A DNA stretch of 64,000 bases from Sporobacter sp963663605 (GCA_963663605.2 CAXXVF010000001.1:62001-126000), one strand, 5' to 3'. Shown: positions 32,332 to 41,883, counted from the stretch's first letter. Numbers and translations: made by a program. Notes: a model not told the origin generated them from the sequence alone.

Positions 32332-33222
32332 ATGGAAATCATCATCAACAAACACGGAGAAGGCAAGCTGGCAACAAAGACGTTTTTCAGCGATGAATTC
32401 GGGTTTAACGTCGCTTCTGTCATCGTTATGGGCCAAAAGGAATGCGTACTGGTCGACTGCCAGTGGACGCTGGCCAACGCGCACAGGGTCATTGCTGAAA
32501 TAATCGATACCCAGCTTGAGCTGAAGGCGATCTTCGCCACGCATTCCCATCCCGACCATTACTGGGGCATGGGCGTTATGCAGCAGGCCTTCCCGAACGC
32601 CAGATGCTATATGCTGCCGGAGGATCTGGCGCTCTATAATCACCAGTATCAGGCTAAGCTGGACGAGTGGGAGCCGGTCATGGGCAAAAATAATCTTTGC
32701 CGCAAACAGGCCGAAAACATCATTCCGCTGACGACGGGCTATCTTGAGCTCGAAGGCGAGCGCATCGAGGTCATCGACCATGTAATGGGCGACTATAAGT
32801 GGAATTCCGTTGTCTGGATCCCATCCATTAAGACGATGTACGGCAGCGACGTCCTTTTCAATCAGGCCCATCCGTTCACGTGCGAGGTCACAGCTGAGCA
32901 GCGCAAAATGTGGATAGAGCACATCGAAAAGCTTGAAAAATACGGCGCTGAAATCGTCATCCCCGGTCACCAGAAGGAGGGCGCACCCTTTGACGGCAGC
33001 GCATATAAGTACACGAAGGATTACCTGATCGCCACCGAGGAAGAGCTGGCCAATACAAACGATGCGGCTTCGTTCTTCTATCATATGATCAAGCGGTTCC
33101 CCGGTTCCAGTCTCATCATGTATTCAAACGAGATGAACTCGGAAGTCTTAAAGGGCGGACGCCCATGGGATTGGGTCGAGGACGGCGAGGAGACGCCGGC
33201 CATCAATCCTCTGAAAGGCTAA
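32332..33222 (+). CDS. Metallo-beta-lactamase-fold hydrolase
   Basis: 296 aa. Zinc-binding H-x-H-x-D-H in FATHSHPDHYWG (about 67-78), a further His in IDHVMGDY (~147-154) and an IPGHQKEG motif (~213-220). The family includes thiolesterases, lactonases and quinol hydrolases. GGGAGGA precedes the ATG. Lies between the OYE-type reductase and an SDR gene, which suggests a shared catabolic or detoxification pathway with a hydrolysis step. Own promoter and a convergent terminator behind it. Confidence 0.85.
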   Translation: MEIIINKHGEGKLATKTFFSDEFGFNVASVIVMGQKECVLVDCQWTLANAHRVIAEIIDTQLELKAIFATHSHPDHYWGMGVMQQAFPNARCYMLPEDLALYNHQYQAKLDEWEPVMGKNNLCRKQAENIIPLTTGYLELEGERIEVIDHVMGDYKWNSVVWIPSIKTMYGSDVLFNQAHPFTCEVTAEQRKMWIEHIEKLEKYGAEIVIPGHQKEGAPFDGSAYKYTKDYLIATEEELANTNDAASFFYHMIKRFPGSSLIMYSNEMNSEVLKGGRPWDWVEDGEETPAINPLKG

Positions 33223-33238
33223 CATTATATATGACATA

Positions 33239-33276
33239 AAGAAATCCGTGGCTTTGTGATAAGCCGCGGATTTCTT
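33239..33276. terminator. Bidirectional terminator between MBL and SDR genes
   Basis: 16-bp stem (33239-33254 with 33261-33276, one G-U) ending in T-runs in both directions, between two convergent genes. Confidence 0.8.
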
Positions 33277-33294
33277 GTCGTGTAATTGGAGTTG

Positions 33295-34098
33295 TCAGCC
33301 GGTACAGAGCATCCCGCCGTCGTGCGCGCAGACAGTTCCGGTGATATGGCTGCCCGCCGGGGAGGATAAAAACACGCAGTATGCGCCGATCTCGATCGGC
33401 TCGCCGAAACGGTGCGTCGGAAGATCCTTCCTGATATGCTCTTTGAAGCTTTCCGGAAGGTCGGCGTCCAGGTCGGAATGGAACGGACCCGGCGCGATGC
33501 AGTTGACGCGGATGCCGTCTGCGCCGAGCTCAATGGCCATATAGCGGGTAAAATGATCGAGCGCCGCCTTGGATGCGAAATAAGGGGAGTTCGGATGGCC
33601 CAGGGCGTCGCCGATGAACTGCCCGCCGATGGAGGATATGTTGATGATGCGGCCGCCAAGCCCTGCCGCGCGCATGCGCGGGGCTACGGCGTAGATCATA
33701 TTTGCAACGCCGTGCAGGTCCGTATCGATGACACGGTGCCATTCGGAAAGATCGTTGTCTTTCAGGAATTCAACATTTGTCGCCACGCCCGCGTTATTGA
33801 CGAGCACGTCCACATGGTCAAAGAAATCGTATACCTGTTCAACGGCTTTTTTCACGGCTTCAAGATCAGAGATTTCGCATTGGATGCATGTATGGCGGCC
33901 GCCGTATTGATCGATTTCCCTGACCGCCTGATTGCCTTTTTCGGTATTGCGGCAAAGGATAGCCACATTGGCGCCGCTCTGAGCAAAGGCTGTGCTGATG
34001 CCAAAGCCGATTCCCCGGTTGCCGCCGGTGACGATGATGTTTTTCCCTTCAACGCTGAATGCGCCCTTCATACTGGGAATGGGTGGTGTCATTATCAT
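33295..34098 (-). CDS. Short-chain dehydrogenase/reductase
   Basis: 267 aa Rossmann oxidoreductase: cofactor loop TGGNRGIGFG (about 24-33), NNAGVATN (~102-109), active-site Ser in INISSIGG (~150-157) and YFASKAA (about 171-177, catalytic Tyr/Lys). The C-terminal SSPAGSHITGTVCAHDGG is typical of classical SDRs such as hydroxysteroid and alcohol dehydrogenases. The ATG at 34098 has AAGGAG 7 nt upstream. Faces the MBL gene. Confidence 0.88.
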   Translation of the reverse strand: MIMTPPIPSMKGAFSVEGKNIIVTGGNRGIGFGISTAFAQSGANVAILCRNTEKGNQAVREIDQYGGRHTCIQCEISDLEAVKKAVEQVYDFFDHVDVLVNNAGVATNVEFLKDNDLSEWHRVIDTDLHGVANMIYAVAPRMRAAGLGGRIINISSIGGQFIGDALGHPNSPYFASKAALDHFTRYMAIELGADGIRVNCIAPGPFHSDLDADLPESFKEHIRKDLPTHRFGEPIEIGAYCVFLSSPAGSHITGTVCAHDGGMLCTG

Positions 34099-34216
34099 AA
34101 GCAAGCTCCTTTATTAATACGAATATGTATAACGTTCGGCTTTTATTTTATCAGCCGGATTACGGGATGTCTATGTGTAAAGGCAACGGGTTGCGTATAG
34201 GTTTTTGGCAGTGTTG

Positions 34217-34261
34217 AACAAGGGCACGGATGCGGCGCTCGGCCGCATCCGTGCCCTTGTT
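34217..34261. other. 20-bp perfect hairpin after the ferredoxin gene
   Basis: A 20-bp perfect inverted repeat (34217-34236 with 34242-34261) with a 5-nt loop. It lies between the end of the molybdoenzyme operon and the SDR gene start. There is no T-run, so it may be an mRNA-stabilising or rho-type element rather than a simple terminator. Confidence 0.5.
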
Positions 34262-34324
34262 GCTGTTAAGACGCTTTATCCCGGCCCATATGTTTTATCA
34301 GTATACAGGCCTGTGTTTTGGCAC

Positions 34325-34852
34325 TTATTTATGCATTTCTTTGTGTTTTTTAAGATCGGTCAAGACGGTCCGCTCCGACTCGAGCTTCTCATCCGCCGTC
34401 ATCTGTATAAGTGTTAATGCGCCTGTGGGACAGGTGGCGACGCACGGCGGCCTGCTGTCGCCGTCGGGGCGTATACCGGAAGTCTCCGCGCACATATCGC
34501 ATTTTTGCATCAGGCCGTCGGCACCGAACTGCGGCACGTCATACGGGCAAGCGTCAAAGCAGGCTCCGCAGCCGATGCATTTTTCCCGGTCGATAAGAAC
34601 GGGGCCGTCGGGCGTTTTTGATATGGCTTCCGTCGGGCAAACGTCGGCGCAGGCCGGATTCAGGCAGTGCTGGCATGAAAGCGATACGGCCGAGCATATG
34701 ACGTGGGGATAATTGCCGTGCCAGACGTTTGCGATGCGCCGCCAGCGTATGCTGTTTTCGCTGTGCCGCCATATCTTACATGCCGCCTCGCATCCGAGGC
34801 ACTGGATGCAGGCGCCCGGGTTGAAGTCAAATCCCCATTGCAGCTTATTCAT
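34325..34852 (-). CDS. Dicluster/tricluster ferredoxin subunit (DmsB-like)
   Basis: 175 aa. Cys groups CIQCLGCEAACK (~15-26), CQHCLNPACADVCP (~58-71), CIGCGACFDACP (~91-102) and CDMC...CVATCP (~116-140), the four-cluster pattern of the electron-transfer subunit of DMSO-reductase-family enzymes. It overlaps the upstream molybdopterin gene by 8 bp, so it is its dedicated small subunit. No membrane anchor subunit (DmsC type) follows. Confidence 0.9.
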   Translation of the reverse strand: MNKLQWGFDFNPGACIQCLGCEAACKIWRHSENSIRWRRIANVWHGNYPHVICSAVSLSCQHCLNPACADVCPTEAISKTPDGPVLIDREKCIGCGACFDACPYDVPQFGADGLMQKCDMCAETSGIRPDGDSRPPCVATCPTGALTLIQMTADEKLESERTVLTDLKKHKEMHK

Positions 34853-37082
34853 ATCGGCGCACCTCCACCAGCGTCTGGCTGCTCATAGCCGTTATCAGCG
34901 GGTCGAATGCCTTGTCCGGATCGACGCTGTACATGTTGTTGACATTGGCCCCGCCGTCTGTGAGCGGCATGTCGCCAAGACCGAGTTCGCGGCAGCCCTG
35001 CCACCAGCCGTGCAGGAGCATGACCGTGTCCGGACGGATGCCGGGATACAGCTCCGCCTTGACTTTTATCCGGCCGTGTATCGACGACACGGCGACCCAG
35101 TCGCCGTCTTTGATGCCGCGCGAAGCCGCTGCCGAGGGATGGATATGCAGGAGCGGATACGGTTCGTTCCCGCGCAGGAGCGGGACGTTTCTCTGCCAAG
35201 CGGCCGTAAAATTTTTGGAGGTGTGGTAATCCGAGAGCAGGAGCGGATAGTCCTTTAAAAGTTCGGGTGTGCCCGTCGGGCTTTCCGGCATCTCGTGCCA
35301 CTGGGGGAGGGGCGCGTAGCCCTCTTTCTCAAACGCCGTATTATAAACAGCGACCTTGCCCTGGGGCAAAAACGGGGCTTTATCCAGCCGCATGCTCCGA
35401 GCTGAAAAGGCGCGCGCGTAGTTTTCATACGTCCGGCCGCCGGCGGGCGCTTCATAGACCCTGCCGACGGGATACGCGCGCAGTTCGTCGAGCGTCATGC
35501 CAAAGCTTGAAAGCTGAAAATCCTGCATCGCCGTGACGTCGCCGTTCCAGAAATCGTCCGCGTAACCCATCTTGACACCGAGCTCCAGAAAGAACTCATA
35601 AATTGATTTATAATCGCCCAGCGGCTTTATAACTTTGCTGCGCGCCATGATCCAGTTCCCGCGCGCCTCAAAGGGATGGCCGGTCTCGTAGGGCGTCGTT
35701 GTCGGCAGGACGATGTCTGCGTAATCCATATCGGACGTGCGCATAACGTCGATGACGGCGTAAAAGTCCACCTTTTTGAGCGCTTCAATAACGCGCTTCG
35801 TTCCGCGCGTACTGACGGCAGGCTGCGTACCCGGCGCAAGGATAGCCCGCACGGGGTACGGTTTTTCCGTCAGGACGCTGTCGAGCACCCGGTAATACGC
35901 CGAGGAGGTGCCCTCAAAAAACGGCTGGAAGGGAACGGGGAATTCCGGTCCGACGAGCTTTTGCACCATCTCCGGAGTGTAACGCTCCGGCAGACTGACG
36001 GAGCGGGGCAGCGGCATGGTGCCGCCGGGCGGGCCGAGCAGATTGCAGCCCGGCCGGTCGAGGTGGCCGGTGATCGCCATCAGGATCGCTATGGCGCGGA
36101 TGGCGTCGCTTGACGAGGGGGCGTGTTCGACGCCGTTGCCGAGGTCGATGACGGCTTTTTTTGTCGTCGCGTACAGGCGCGCGACCTCCGATATTTGTCC
36201 GGCGGGGACGCCGGTGACCGTCTCGCCCCAGGCGGGCGGATACTGCTGTATATGTGTTTTCAGCGCATCGTAGCCGTAACACCAATTCTCAACAAAAGGC
36301 GCGTCTATGAGGTTTTCATTCATGATTACATGGAGCATTGACAATGCAAGCGCCGCGTCGGTGCCGGGCCGCAGCGGAACCCAGATGTCCGACATGCCGG
36401 CGTCCGGTTCGACGGATGGCTTGATTGCGATTGTTTTAGCGCCCCGGGCCTTCGCGCTGAGAAAATCCCGCGCCGGGCTCATGGCCGGGCCGGAGTAAAA
36501 CGGCTGGCGGCCCCAAAGGATGAGGAGGTCGCAGTTTTTGTAATCGCAGGAGGGCATGCCCCCGATGGTATAGGAAAAAGAGAACGCGCGCTGCATCGCG
36601 CAGATGCCGCTGTGTCCGTAATTCGGGCTGCCGTGTGCGATCAGAAACCGCTGCATCAGCTCGCTGTAGGAACGCCGGGCGGGGGAGAGAATGGCGAGCG
36701 TCTCCGGTCCGTATTTTTTCTTCTGTTCTTTGAGCCGGTCGGCGATGATGTCCAGCGCTTCGTCCCATGCTATCTCGCTGAATTTTCCTTCGCCCTTAGC
36801 CCCTGCCCGCAGCAGAGGTTTTTTAAGCCGGTCGGGCGAATAGACCCACTGTGGTGCGGATTGCCCTTTGACGCAGATGCTGCCGTTGTTCATCGGGCAT
36901 TCCGCCATACCGGCCACACGCTCAAAACGCCCTTCTTTGACAAACGCGTAAATACCGCAGCCCGGGCCCGGCCCGCACATCGCGCAGAACGTTGGAACGA
37001 CCTGTTCGCCGGATGCCCGCGCGAGCGAGTCGGCCTCATCATAAGTAAGCCCCGCGCCGCGGGGGATTTTCCCGGAATCCAT
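34845..37082 (-). CDS. Molybdopterin (bis-MGD) oxidoreductase, DMSO-reductase family catalytic subunit
   Basis: 745 aa, starting at the ATG at 37082 with AGGAGG 9 nt upstream (longer in-frame extension lacks a ribosome binding site). Contains the N-terminal 4Fe-4S motif CAMCGPGPGCG...CVKG (about 33-70), a molybdopterin domain (LSPARRSYSELMQRF, DLLILWGRQP) and the C-terminal domain with molybdopterin-binding IKDGDWVAVSS. No Tat signal is visible, so it should be cytoplasmic, like acetylene hydratase or transhydroxylase-type relatives rather than exported DMSO reductases. Substrate unknown. Operon: this gene then the ferredoxin. Confidence 0.88.
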   Translation of the reverse strand: MDSGKIPRGAGLTYDEADSLARASGEQVVPTFCAMCGPGPGCGIYAFVKEGRFERVAGMAECPMNNGSICVKGQSAPQWVYSPDRLKKPLLRAGAKGEGKFSEIAWDEALDIIADRLKEQKKKYGPETLAILSPARRSYSELMQRFLIAHGSPNYGHSGICAMQRAFSFSYTIGGMPSCDYKNCDLLILWGRQPFYSGPAMSPARDFLSAKARGAKTIAIKPSVEPDAGMSDIWVPLRPGTDAALALSMLHVIMNENLIDAPFVENWCYGYDALKTHIQQYPPAWGETVTGVPAGQISEVARLYATTKKAVIDLGNGVEHAPSSSDAIRAIAILMAITGHLDRPGCNLLGPPGGTMPLPRSVSLPERYTPEMVQKLVGPEFPVPFQPFFEGTSSAYYRVLDSVLTEKPYPVRAILAPGTQPAVSTRGTKRVIEALKKVDFYAVIDVMRTSDMDYADIVLPTTTPYETGHPFEARGNWIMARSKVIKPLGDYKSIYEFFLELGVKMGYADDFWNGDVTAMQDFQLSSFGMTLDELRAYPVGRVYEAPAGGRTYENYARAFSARSMRLDKAPFLPQGKVAVYNTAFEKEGYAPLPQWHEMPESPTGTPELLKDYPLLLSDYHTSKNFTAAWQRNVPLLRGNEPYPLLHIHPSAAASRGIKDGDWVAVSSIHGRIKVKAELYPGIRPDTVMLLHGWWQGCRELGLGDMPLTDGGANVNNMYSVDPDKAFDPLITAMSSQTLVEVRRYE

Positions 37083-37136
37083 ATCGGTTTGCCTCCTGTA
37101 TAACAAAGCGCAAGCATTTGTTTTATGGTAATTAAG

Positions 37137-37147
37137 GTTACTGTAAC
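37137..37147. promoter_or_regulatory. GTTAC-GTAAC palindrome upstream of the molybdoenzyme operon
   Basis: GTTAC T GTAAC, the same half-sites as the Crp/Fnr operator at 28547 but with 1-nt instead of 4-nt spacing. Could be a related site or coincidence. Confidence 0.25.
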
Positions 37148-37199
37148 ACAGAAAAAACGGGGCTGTCAATTGAAGTGTAATGCTAACAGCACAAGCGAA

Positions 37200-37224
37200 C
37201 CCGGCGGACAGAATGTCCGCCGGG
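37200..37224. terminator. Hairpin between chemotaxis and molybdoenzyme genes
   Basis: 11-bp perfect GC-rich stem (37200-37210 with 37214-37224), 3-nt loop, downstream of the chemotaxis gene stop. No T-run. Confidence 0.45.
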
Positions 37225-37269
37225 CGTATTGTATTTGATAAATGAATAAGCAAAGCGCTGATTTGTCTT

Positions 37270-38565
37270 TTATACTGCGGCGGCCTCAAGTTTTTCGGCG
37301 TTTATTTTAAAAACAGAAATACATTCTTTAAGCTGAGCAGCCCGGTTTGTCAATTCCTCGCTTGTAGCCGCGCTTTCTTGGGCAGTAGCGGCGTTTGCCT
37401 GAACGACTTGTGACACGACTGAAATGCTTTTATTGATTTCTTCAATCGCTACAGATTGTTCGTTAGTTGAGGTTGTGATCGAATTGACCAGATTTGCCGC
37501 TTTTTCAACAAGCTCTACAATATGGTCAAGCGCTTCAGCGGTGCTGTGGGCGATTTTTGATCCGGTTTCGACTTTTTTTATAGATCCGTCAATCATTTCC
37601 GTTGTTTCTTTTGCGGCATTTGCCGCTTTTGCGGCAAGATTGCGTACTTCCTCAGCCACAACGGCAAAGCCCTTGCCATGCTGGCCGGCTCTGGCGGCTT
37701 CCACCGCCGCGTTGAGCGCCAGAATGTTTGTCTGAAACGCGATATCGTCAATGACCTTGATGATTTTACCTATATTATTCGATGAAGTGTTGATTTCATC
37801 CATCGCGCCGAGCATTTCTTTCATCTGATTATTCCCGATGACGGCGTCGTTCTTTGCCGTTTGGGCAAACTCATTGGCTTGCCTTGCATTCTTCGCGCTC
37901 GACTGGGTTTGCTGCTGTACTTCCAACAGAGCGGCGTTGAGCTCCTGCACGGAGCCGGCCTGAGACGTCGCACCCTCGGAGAGGGAAAAACTCGATTCCG
38001 ACAACATCATGGCGCTGGCCGATACCTGTTCAGCCGTTGCCGCTATAGAGCTGACGGTCATATTCGTATTTTCAACAACATCAATCAGCGCGTTGCCCAG
38101 CATGTCTTTAGCACTTTTTTTGTGTATCCAGGTTGTCAGATCACCATTGGCGATTTGCTCTGCGTCGGCAACCTTTTCTCGCGTTGCGTTGAGCAGAGCG
38201 ACAAAGGTGCAGGCATGCAGCATCATCTCATCGTGCGTGTTGGAATCGACTGCGACATCGTTGTCGAAGTATGAAAGATCCCCGTTTGCCAATTTTTTAA
38301 GACCAAATGTCATGCCTTCAAGGGGCGCTTTGATGTAGGAACCCAAAAACAGGGGAAAGTATATCGACGATGCCAAACCGAGAAGTCCCATACCGCCCAT
38401 AATAACAGGTGTAAATGTGTTTATTGAGCCAGTGTCTTTTGTTGCCAGTATACTGAATACCCCTAAAACAATTGAAACGCAGAAAACCAATGCTGAAATA
38501 AGTTGACATATCAGGATTTTATTGCCGATTTTTGCTCTGTAATATGGCTTGATTTTATTAAGCAT
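37270..38565 (-). CDS. Methyl-accepting chemotaxis protein without large sensor domain
   Basis: 431 aa. Two TM segments close together (about 18-41 and 53-75) with only a ~10-residue outside loop, then HAMP-like linker and a full signalling domain with the CheA/CheW hairpin tip (ALNAAVEAARAGQHGKGFAVVAEEVRNLA, given here in part; ~287-315). The C-terminus lacks a CheR/CheB pentapeptide. The missing ectodomain suggests it senses something in the membrane, cytoplasm or through a partner. Confidence 0.88.
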   Translation of the reverse strand: MLNKIKPYYRAKIGNKILICQLISALVFCVSIVLGVFSILATKDTGSINTFTPVIMGGMGLLGLASSIYFPLFLGSYIKAPLEGMTFGLKKLANGDLSYFDNDVAVDSNTHDEMMLHACTFVALLNATREKVADAEQIANGDLTTWIHKKSAKDMLGNALIDVVENTNMTVSSIAATAEQVSASAMMLSESSFSLSEGATSQAGSVQELNAALLEVQQQTQSSAKNARQANEFAQTAKNDAVIGNNQMKEMLGAMDEINTSSNNIGKIIKVIDDIAFQTNILALNAAVEAARAGQHGKGFAVVAEEVRNLAAKAANAAKETTEMIDGSIKKVETGSKIAHSTAEALDHIVELVEKAANLVNSITTSTNEQSVAIEEINKSISVVSQVVQANAATAQESAATSEELTNRAAQLKECISVFKINAEKLEAAAV

Positions 38566-38785
38566 TGTATCACCTTCACAAATAGTTACCGTTCCGTCGA
38601 TTGTTAAGAAAACCTTACGTTTTCAATATCGAAAGAAATATGAGGAAGGTTTAGCAATAAATGTAATTTACTCTTATAGTGCCGGAAAGCAGCGACTTTA
38701 CTGCAGGAAAAGATGATGCGGATATCAATAAACAGCCCTCGGACTTGAAGCCGAACCGGGTGGGTTAATATTTTTTGCTTAAAAA

Positions 38786-40204
38786 TCACGGTATCTGCTG
38801 GACTTTTATGAGGTTTGTCGTGCCGCTGATGCCGATCGGGACGCCGGCGGTCAGAACGACGATGTCACCGCTGCGTACGCTTTTTGTGCGCAGCGCGGCG
38901 TCGATGCCGGCCTGAAACAGCTCGTCCGTTGAGGACAGGCGCGGGCCGGGCTCCGGCGTCACGCCCCAGGAGATGCTCAGCTGCCGCCGGACCCGCTCAT
39001 TTTCCGTCAGAGACACGATCGGGCACTGCGGCTTGAACCGCGAGATCATCCGGCCCGTATAACCGGATGTTGTGACGGTGATGACGGCGCTCGCGCCGAG
39101 GTCCATAGCCGTTGTGCAGCAGGCGTGGCTGATCGCGTCGCTGATGGACGTCCTTCTTTCGAAGTGCCCGCCGCGGAACCGTTCCCAGTAGTCGATGGAT
39201 GCTTCGGCGGCGCGCAGCGTCCTGTCCAGCGTGACGACGCTTTCAATCGGGTATTTCCCCATGGCCGTCTCGCCGGAAAGCATGACGCAGCTGGCGCCGT
39301 CGTAAACGGCGTTGGCTACGTCGCTGACCTCCGCGCGCGTCGGGCGCGGGTTGCGGATCATTGAGTCGAGCATTTGTGTGGCGACGACGACAGGTTTTCC
39401 CATGATCGTCGCCTCGGAGATGATCTTTTTCTGAAGGATCGGTACCTCCCAGGCGTCGATTTCAACGCCGAGGTCGCCCCGGGCCACCATGATCGCGTCG
39501 GATTCCTCGACGATCTCAGCGAAGTTGTTGATGCCCTCCCGGTTTTCGATCTTCGATATGATCTTGATATCCCCGCCGCCGCAGGATTCCAGCGCGTGCC
39601 GGATGGCCTGGACGTCCCTGCGGCTGCGGATGAACGAAGCGGCGATGAAGTCCATTTCGTTTTCTGCGGCAAAGCGGATGTCCGCTTCGTCCTCCGGCGA
39701 CAGCAGGGGGAAACCGATGGAAACATCCGGTACGTTCATGCTTTTGCGGTCGGAGAGCACGCCGCCGTTAACAACGGTGCAGGCGATGTCCTGCCCGTTT
39801 ATCCGCTCCGCGCGCAGCTCGATCAGTCCGTCGTCGAGCAGTATCCGGTCGCCGGGTTTCAGCTCGTTGTGAAGATTCTTATAATTGACGGAAACACGGT
39901 TTTCGTCGCCGGGAACATCCGCCGTTGATATCATAAACGGCGCGCCTTCCGTTAATGTGACGCGGCCGGAAGAAAATGTGCCGATCCGGATCTGAGGTCC
40001 CTTGGTATCGAGAATGGAAGCGGCCGGCACCCCCAGCTCGTCCCGCGCTTCTTTAAACGCGTCCAGCCGAACGCGGTGCTCCTCGTGCGTTCCGTGCGAG
40101 AAATTGAACCGGACCGCGTCGGCGCCGCTTAACAGAAGTTTTTTGACGGCTTCGCTGCCGCTTACGGCCGGCCCAAGCGTACAGATGATCTTTGTCTTTC
40201 TCAT
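38786..40204 (-). CDS. pyk: Pyruvate kinase
   Basis: 472 aa, the minimal form without the extra C-terminal PEP-utiliser-like domain of Bacillus enzymes. Visible: RKTKIICTLGP start, NFSHGTHEEH (~35-44), KIENREGI (~219-226, catalytic Lys), MVARGDLGVEI (metal-binding Glu and Asp) and the helix ATQMLDSMI. Catalyses the last ATP-forming step of glycolysis. Preceded on its 5' side by 180 bp in which I recognise no gene. Confidence 0.95.
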   Translation of the reverse strand: MRKTKIICTLGPAVSGSEAVKKLLLSGADAVRFNFSHGTHEEHRVRLDAFKEARDELGVPAASILDTKGPQIRIGTFSSGRVTLTEGAPFMISTADVPGDENRVSVNYKNLHNELKPGDRILLDDGLIELRAERINGQDIACTVVNGGVLSDRKSMNVPDVSIGFPLLSPEDEADIRFAAENEMDFIAASFIRSRRDVQAIRHALESCGGGDIKIISKIENREGINNFAEIVEESDAIMVARGDLGVEIDAWEVPILQKKIISEATIMGKPVVVATQMLDSMIRNPRPTRAEVSDVANAVYDGASCVMLSGETAMGKYPIESVVTLDRTLRAAEASIDYWERFRGGHFERRTSISDAISHACCTTAMDLGASAVITVTTSGYTGRMISRFKPQCPIVSLTENERVRRQLSISWGVTPEPGPRLSSTDELFQAGIDAALRTKSVRSGDIVVLTAGVPIGISGTTNLIKVQQIP

Positions 40205-40384
40205 AGCGTCCTCCGCAGCAAGTTAATCTGTTTTATACATCTCTAAAGAAAACATATCACAAAACTATTATAAAACAAAGCGCTGAATGTATAATTTATG
40301 TTAAAAATAATTTCGTATTCGGATATTTTCGCAGGCTGCGGGCGCTCGGGCAAACGGGCGCAAAAAAGACGGCAGGCGGTCTCA

Positions 40385-41827
40385 TTAACCGGTCTTTTCC
40401 ATGGAAAAGACCAGATGAAAATACTGCTGCGCGTTTTCAATCGGCATCAGAAGGTCCTCCCGGGCTTTGTCGTAGCCCTGATAATCCGTTGTACACGTCA
40501 CTGTAATGCCGGCTTTCGTATAGGTGAATCCGCCGACGAAGGATTTTGTCTCCGGCGCAAGGACGCTGAACTGATTGATAATATTGATCCCTTTTTGCGC
40601 GCAGACACAGGACCGGATGGCGAGGTTCAGAACATCCATGTGTTCGGACAGATAAAAGCTGCTGATGGGCTGTCCGTCCGTTCGGGTCATTTCGTAGCGG
40701 ATTTCACGGACGACGCCGTCGGTTTCGGTAATATCGAAGTCGGACGGCGGCGGCCCTAAAATCGTCAGATGATACGTATTGTCAGGAGGATTTTCCGCCC
40801 ATTTGCCGGTGTTATCCAGATGCTTGTCGTAATCAAGTCCGTAGTAATCCATCAGGTCGTTGAAATTCTGCGCGAATTCATCAGCCGTCACGTCGCCCCG
40901 GTGCCGTGGCATCTGGGCCTGCAGTAAAACGCTAAGCAGTAAAAGATAGATGATAATATGCGCCAGAAAAAAAGCGGCTATACGTACAGGCTTTTTGTCC
41001 GTGAGCGTATACGCGTTCGCTTCATCCCACGGCAGCTCATTTTTTTTGCAGGCGACGTAGCTGACGTAAAGCCTGTAAATGCTGTAAATCGGGATGACGA
41101 GGTAGCCCAGACCATACCGGTATACCATAAGTATTCTGTCAAAAGCGGCCGAAAATGTCAGCTTTTTTCCGCTTGCGGTTTTTAGGACCAAGCCGAAAAC
41201 CCACTTTCCGGGCGTTGTGCCGAGCGTTGAGAGTAAAACCGGCTCGACGATAAGCATCAAAGCGTAGGGGATTAAAAAATTGAGCACCCGGACAAAGCCT
41301 TGTCCCAGGGGATTTACACGAAACAGCTGAGAACAGATGACGATCCAGATAAGTGAATAGATGAGTACATCCAATGAGCGCGCGAAATAACGCCGCCACG
41401 GGTGCGGCGCCTGCGGCAGCTCATCCCCCCGGACGGTAAAAAAGCTGGGAACGGCAAGGGAGGCATTGGTGATCCGGCTTAAATATTTCGGCGCGTCCAG
41501 CTCGTCATATCCGACGCCGGCCGTACTGATGTCGCGGCAGATCTCGGCGGCGGTCATGCGCTGCGCGACATCCGCTTCAAGCTGACTCAGCTTCTCGGAC
41601 AGCGCATCGCTCAGCGCCAGCTCGCCGGACTGCAGCCTGCTGATATCGTCAATCGGCACATGCAGCTGGCGCAGCAGCTTGATTTTCAACAGCGACGCCA
41701 GATCTTTCTCCGAGTAATACCTGTAGTCGTTGCCGGCCCGAATCGGGGATAACAGGCCCTTGCTTTCATAAAACCGGATGTTGGCGCGCGTCATCCCGGT
41801 CCGCGCTTCGACTTCGCCTATGTTCAT
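40385..41827 (-). CDS. MerR-type HTH fused to RDD membrane domain
   Basis: 480 aa. N-terminal MerR winged HTH (MNIGEVEARTGMTRANIRFYESKGLLSP start, residues 1-70) plus coiled-coil (~75-100), then an RDD-family membrane region with about five TM segments (~135-310) and a soluble C-terminal domain (~320-480). A DNA-binding domain tethered to the membrane next to a small-molecule transporter-like module is unusual; the two may form a sensor-regulator. An ATG at 41854 exists but the promoter predicted at 41855-41883 would exclude it, so I chose 41827 (AAAGGA upstream). Confidence 0.78.
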   Translation of the reverse strand: MNIGEVEARTGMTRANIRFYESKGLLSPIRAGNDYRYYSEKDLASLLKIKLLRQLHVPIDDISRLQSGELALSDALSEKLSQLEADVAQRMTAAEICRDISTAGVGYDELDAPKYLSRITNASLAVPSFFTVRGDELPQAPHPWRRYFARSLDVLIYSLIWIVICSQLFRVNPLGQGFVRVLNFLIPYALMLIVEPVLLSTLGTTPGKWVFGLVLKTASGKKLTFSAAFDRILMVYRYGLGYLVIPIYSIYRLYVSYVACKKNELPWDEANAYTLTDKKPVRIAAFFLAHIIIYLLLLSVLLQAQMPRHRGDVTADEFAQNFNDLMDYYGLDYDKHLDNTGKWAENPPDNTYHLTILGPPPSDFDITETDGVVREIRYEMTRTDGQPISSFYLSEHMDVLNLAIRSCVCAQKGINIINQFSVLAPETKSFVGGFTYTKAGITVTCTTDYQGYDKAREDLLMPIENAQQYFHLVFSMEKTG

Positions 41828-41854
41828 GCGTTCACGATCCTTTCCGTCCTCCAT

Positions 41855-41883
41855 TTTAAACCATCAAGCTGCTTTACAGTCAA
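41855..41883 (-). promoter_or_regulatory. Probable promoter of the MerR-RDD gene
   Basis: On the minus strand TTGACT (41878-41883), 17-nt spacer, TTTAAA (41855-41860). The transcript would start just before the chosen ATG. Confidence 0.45.
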
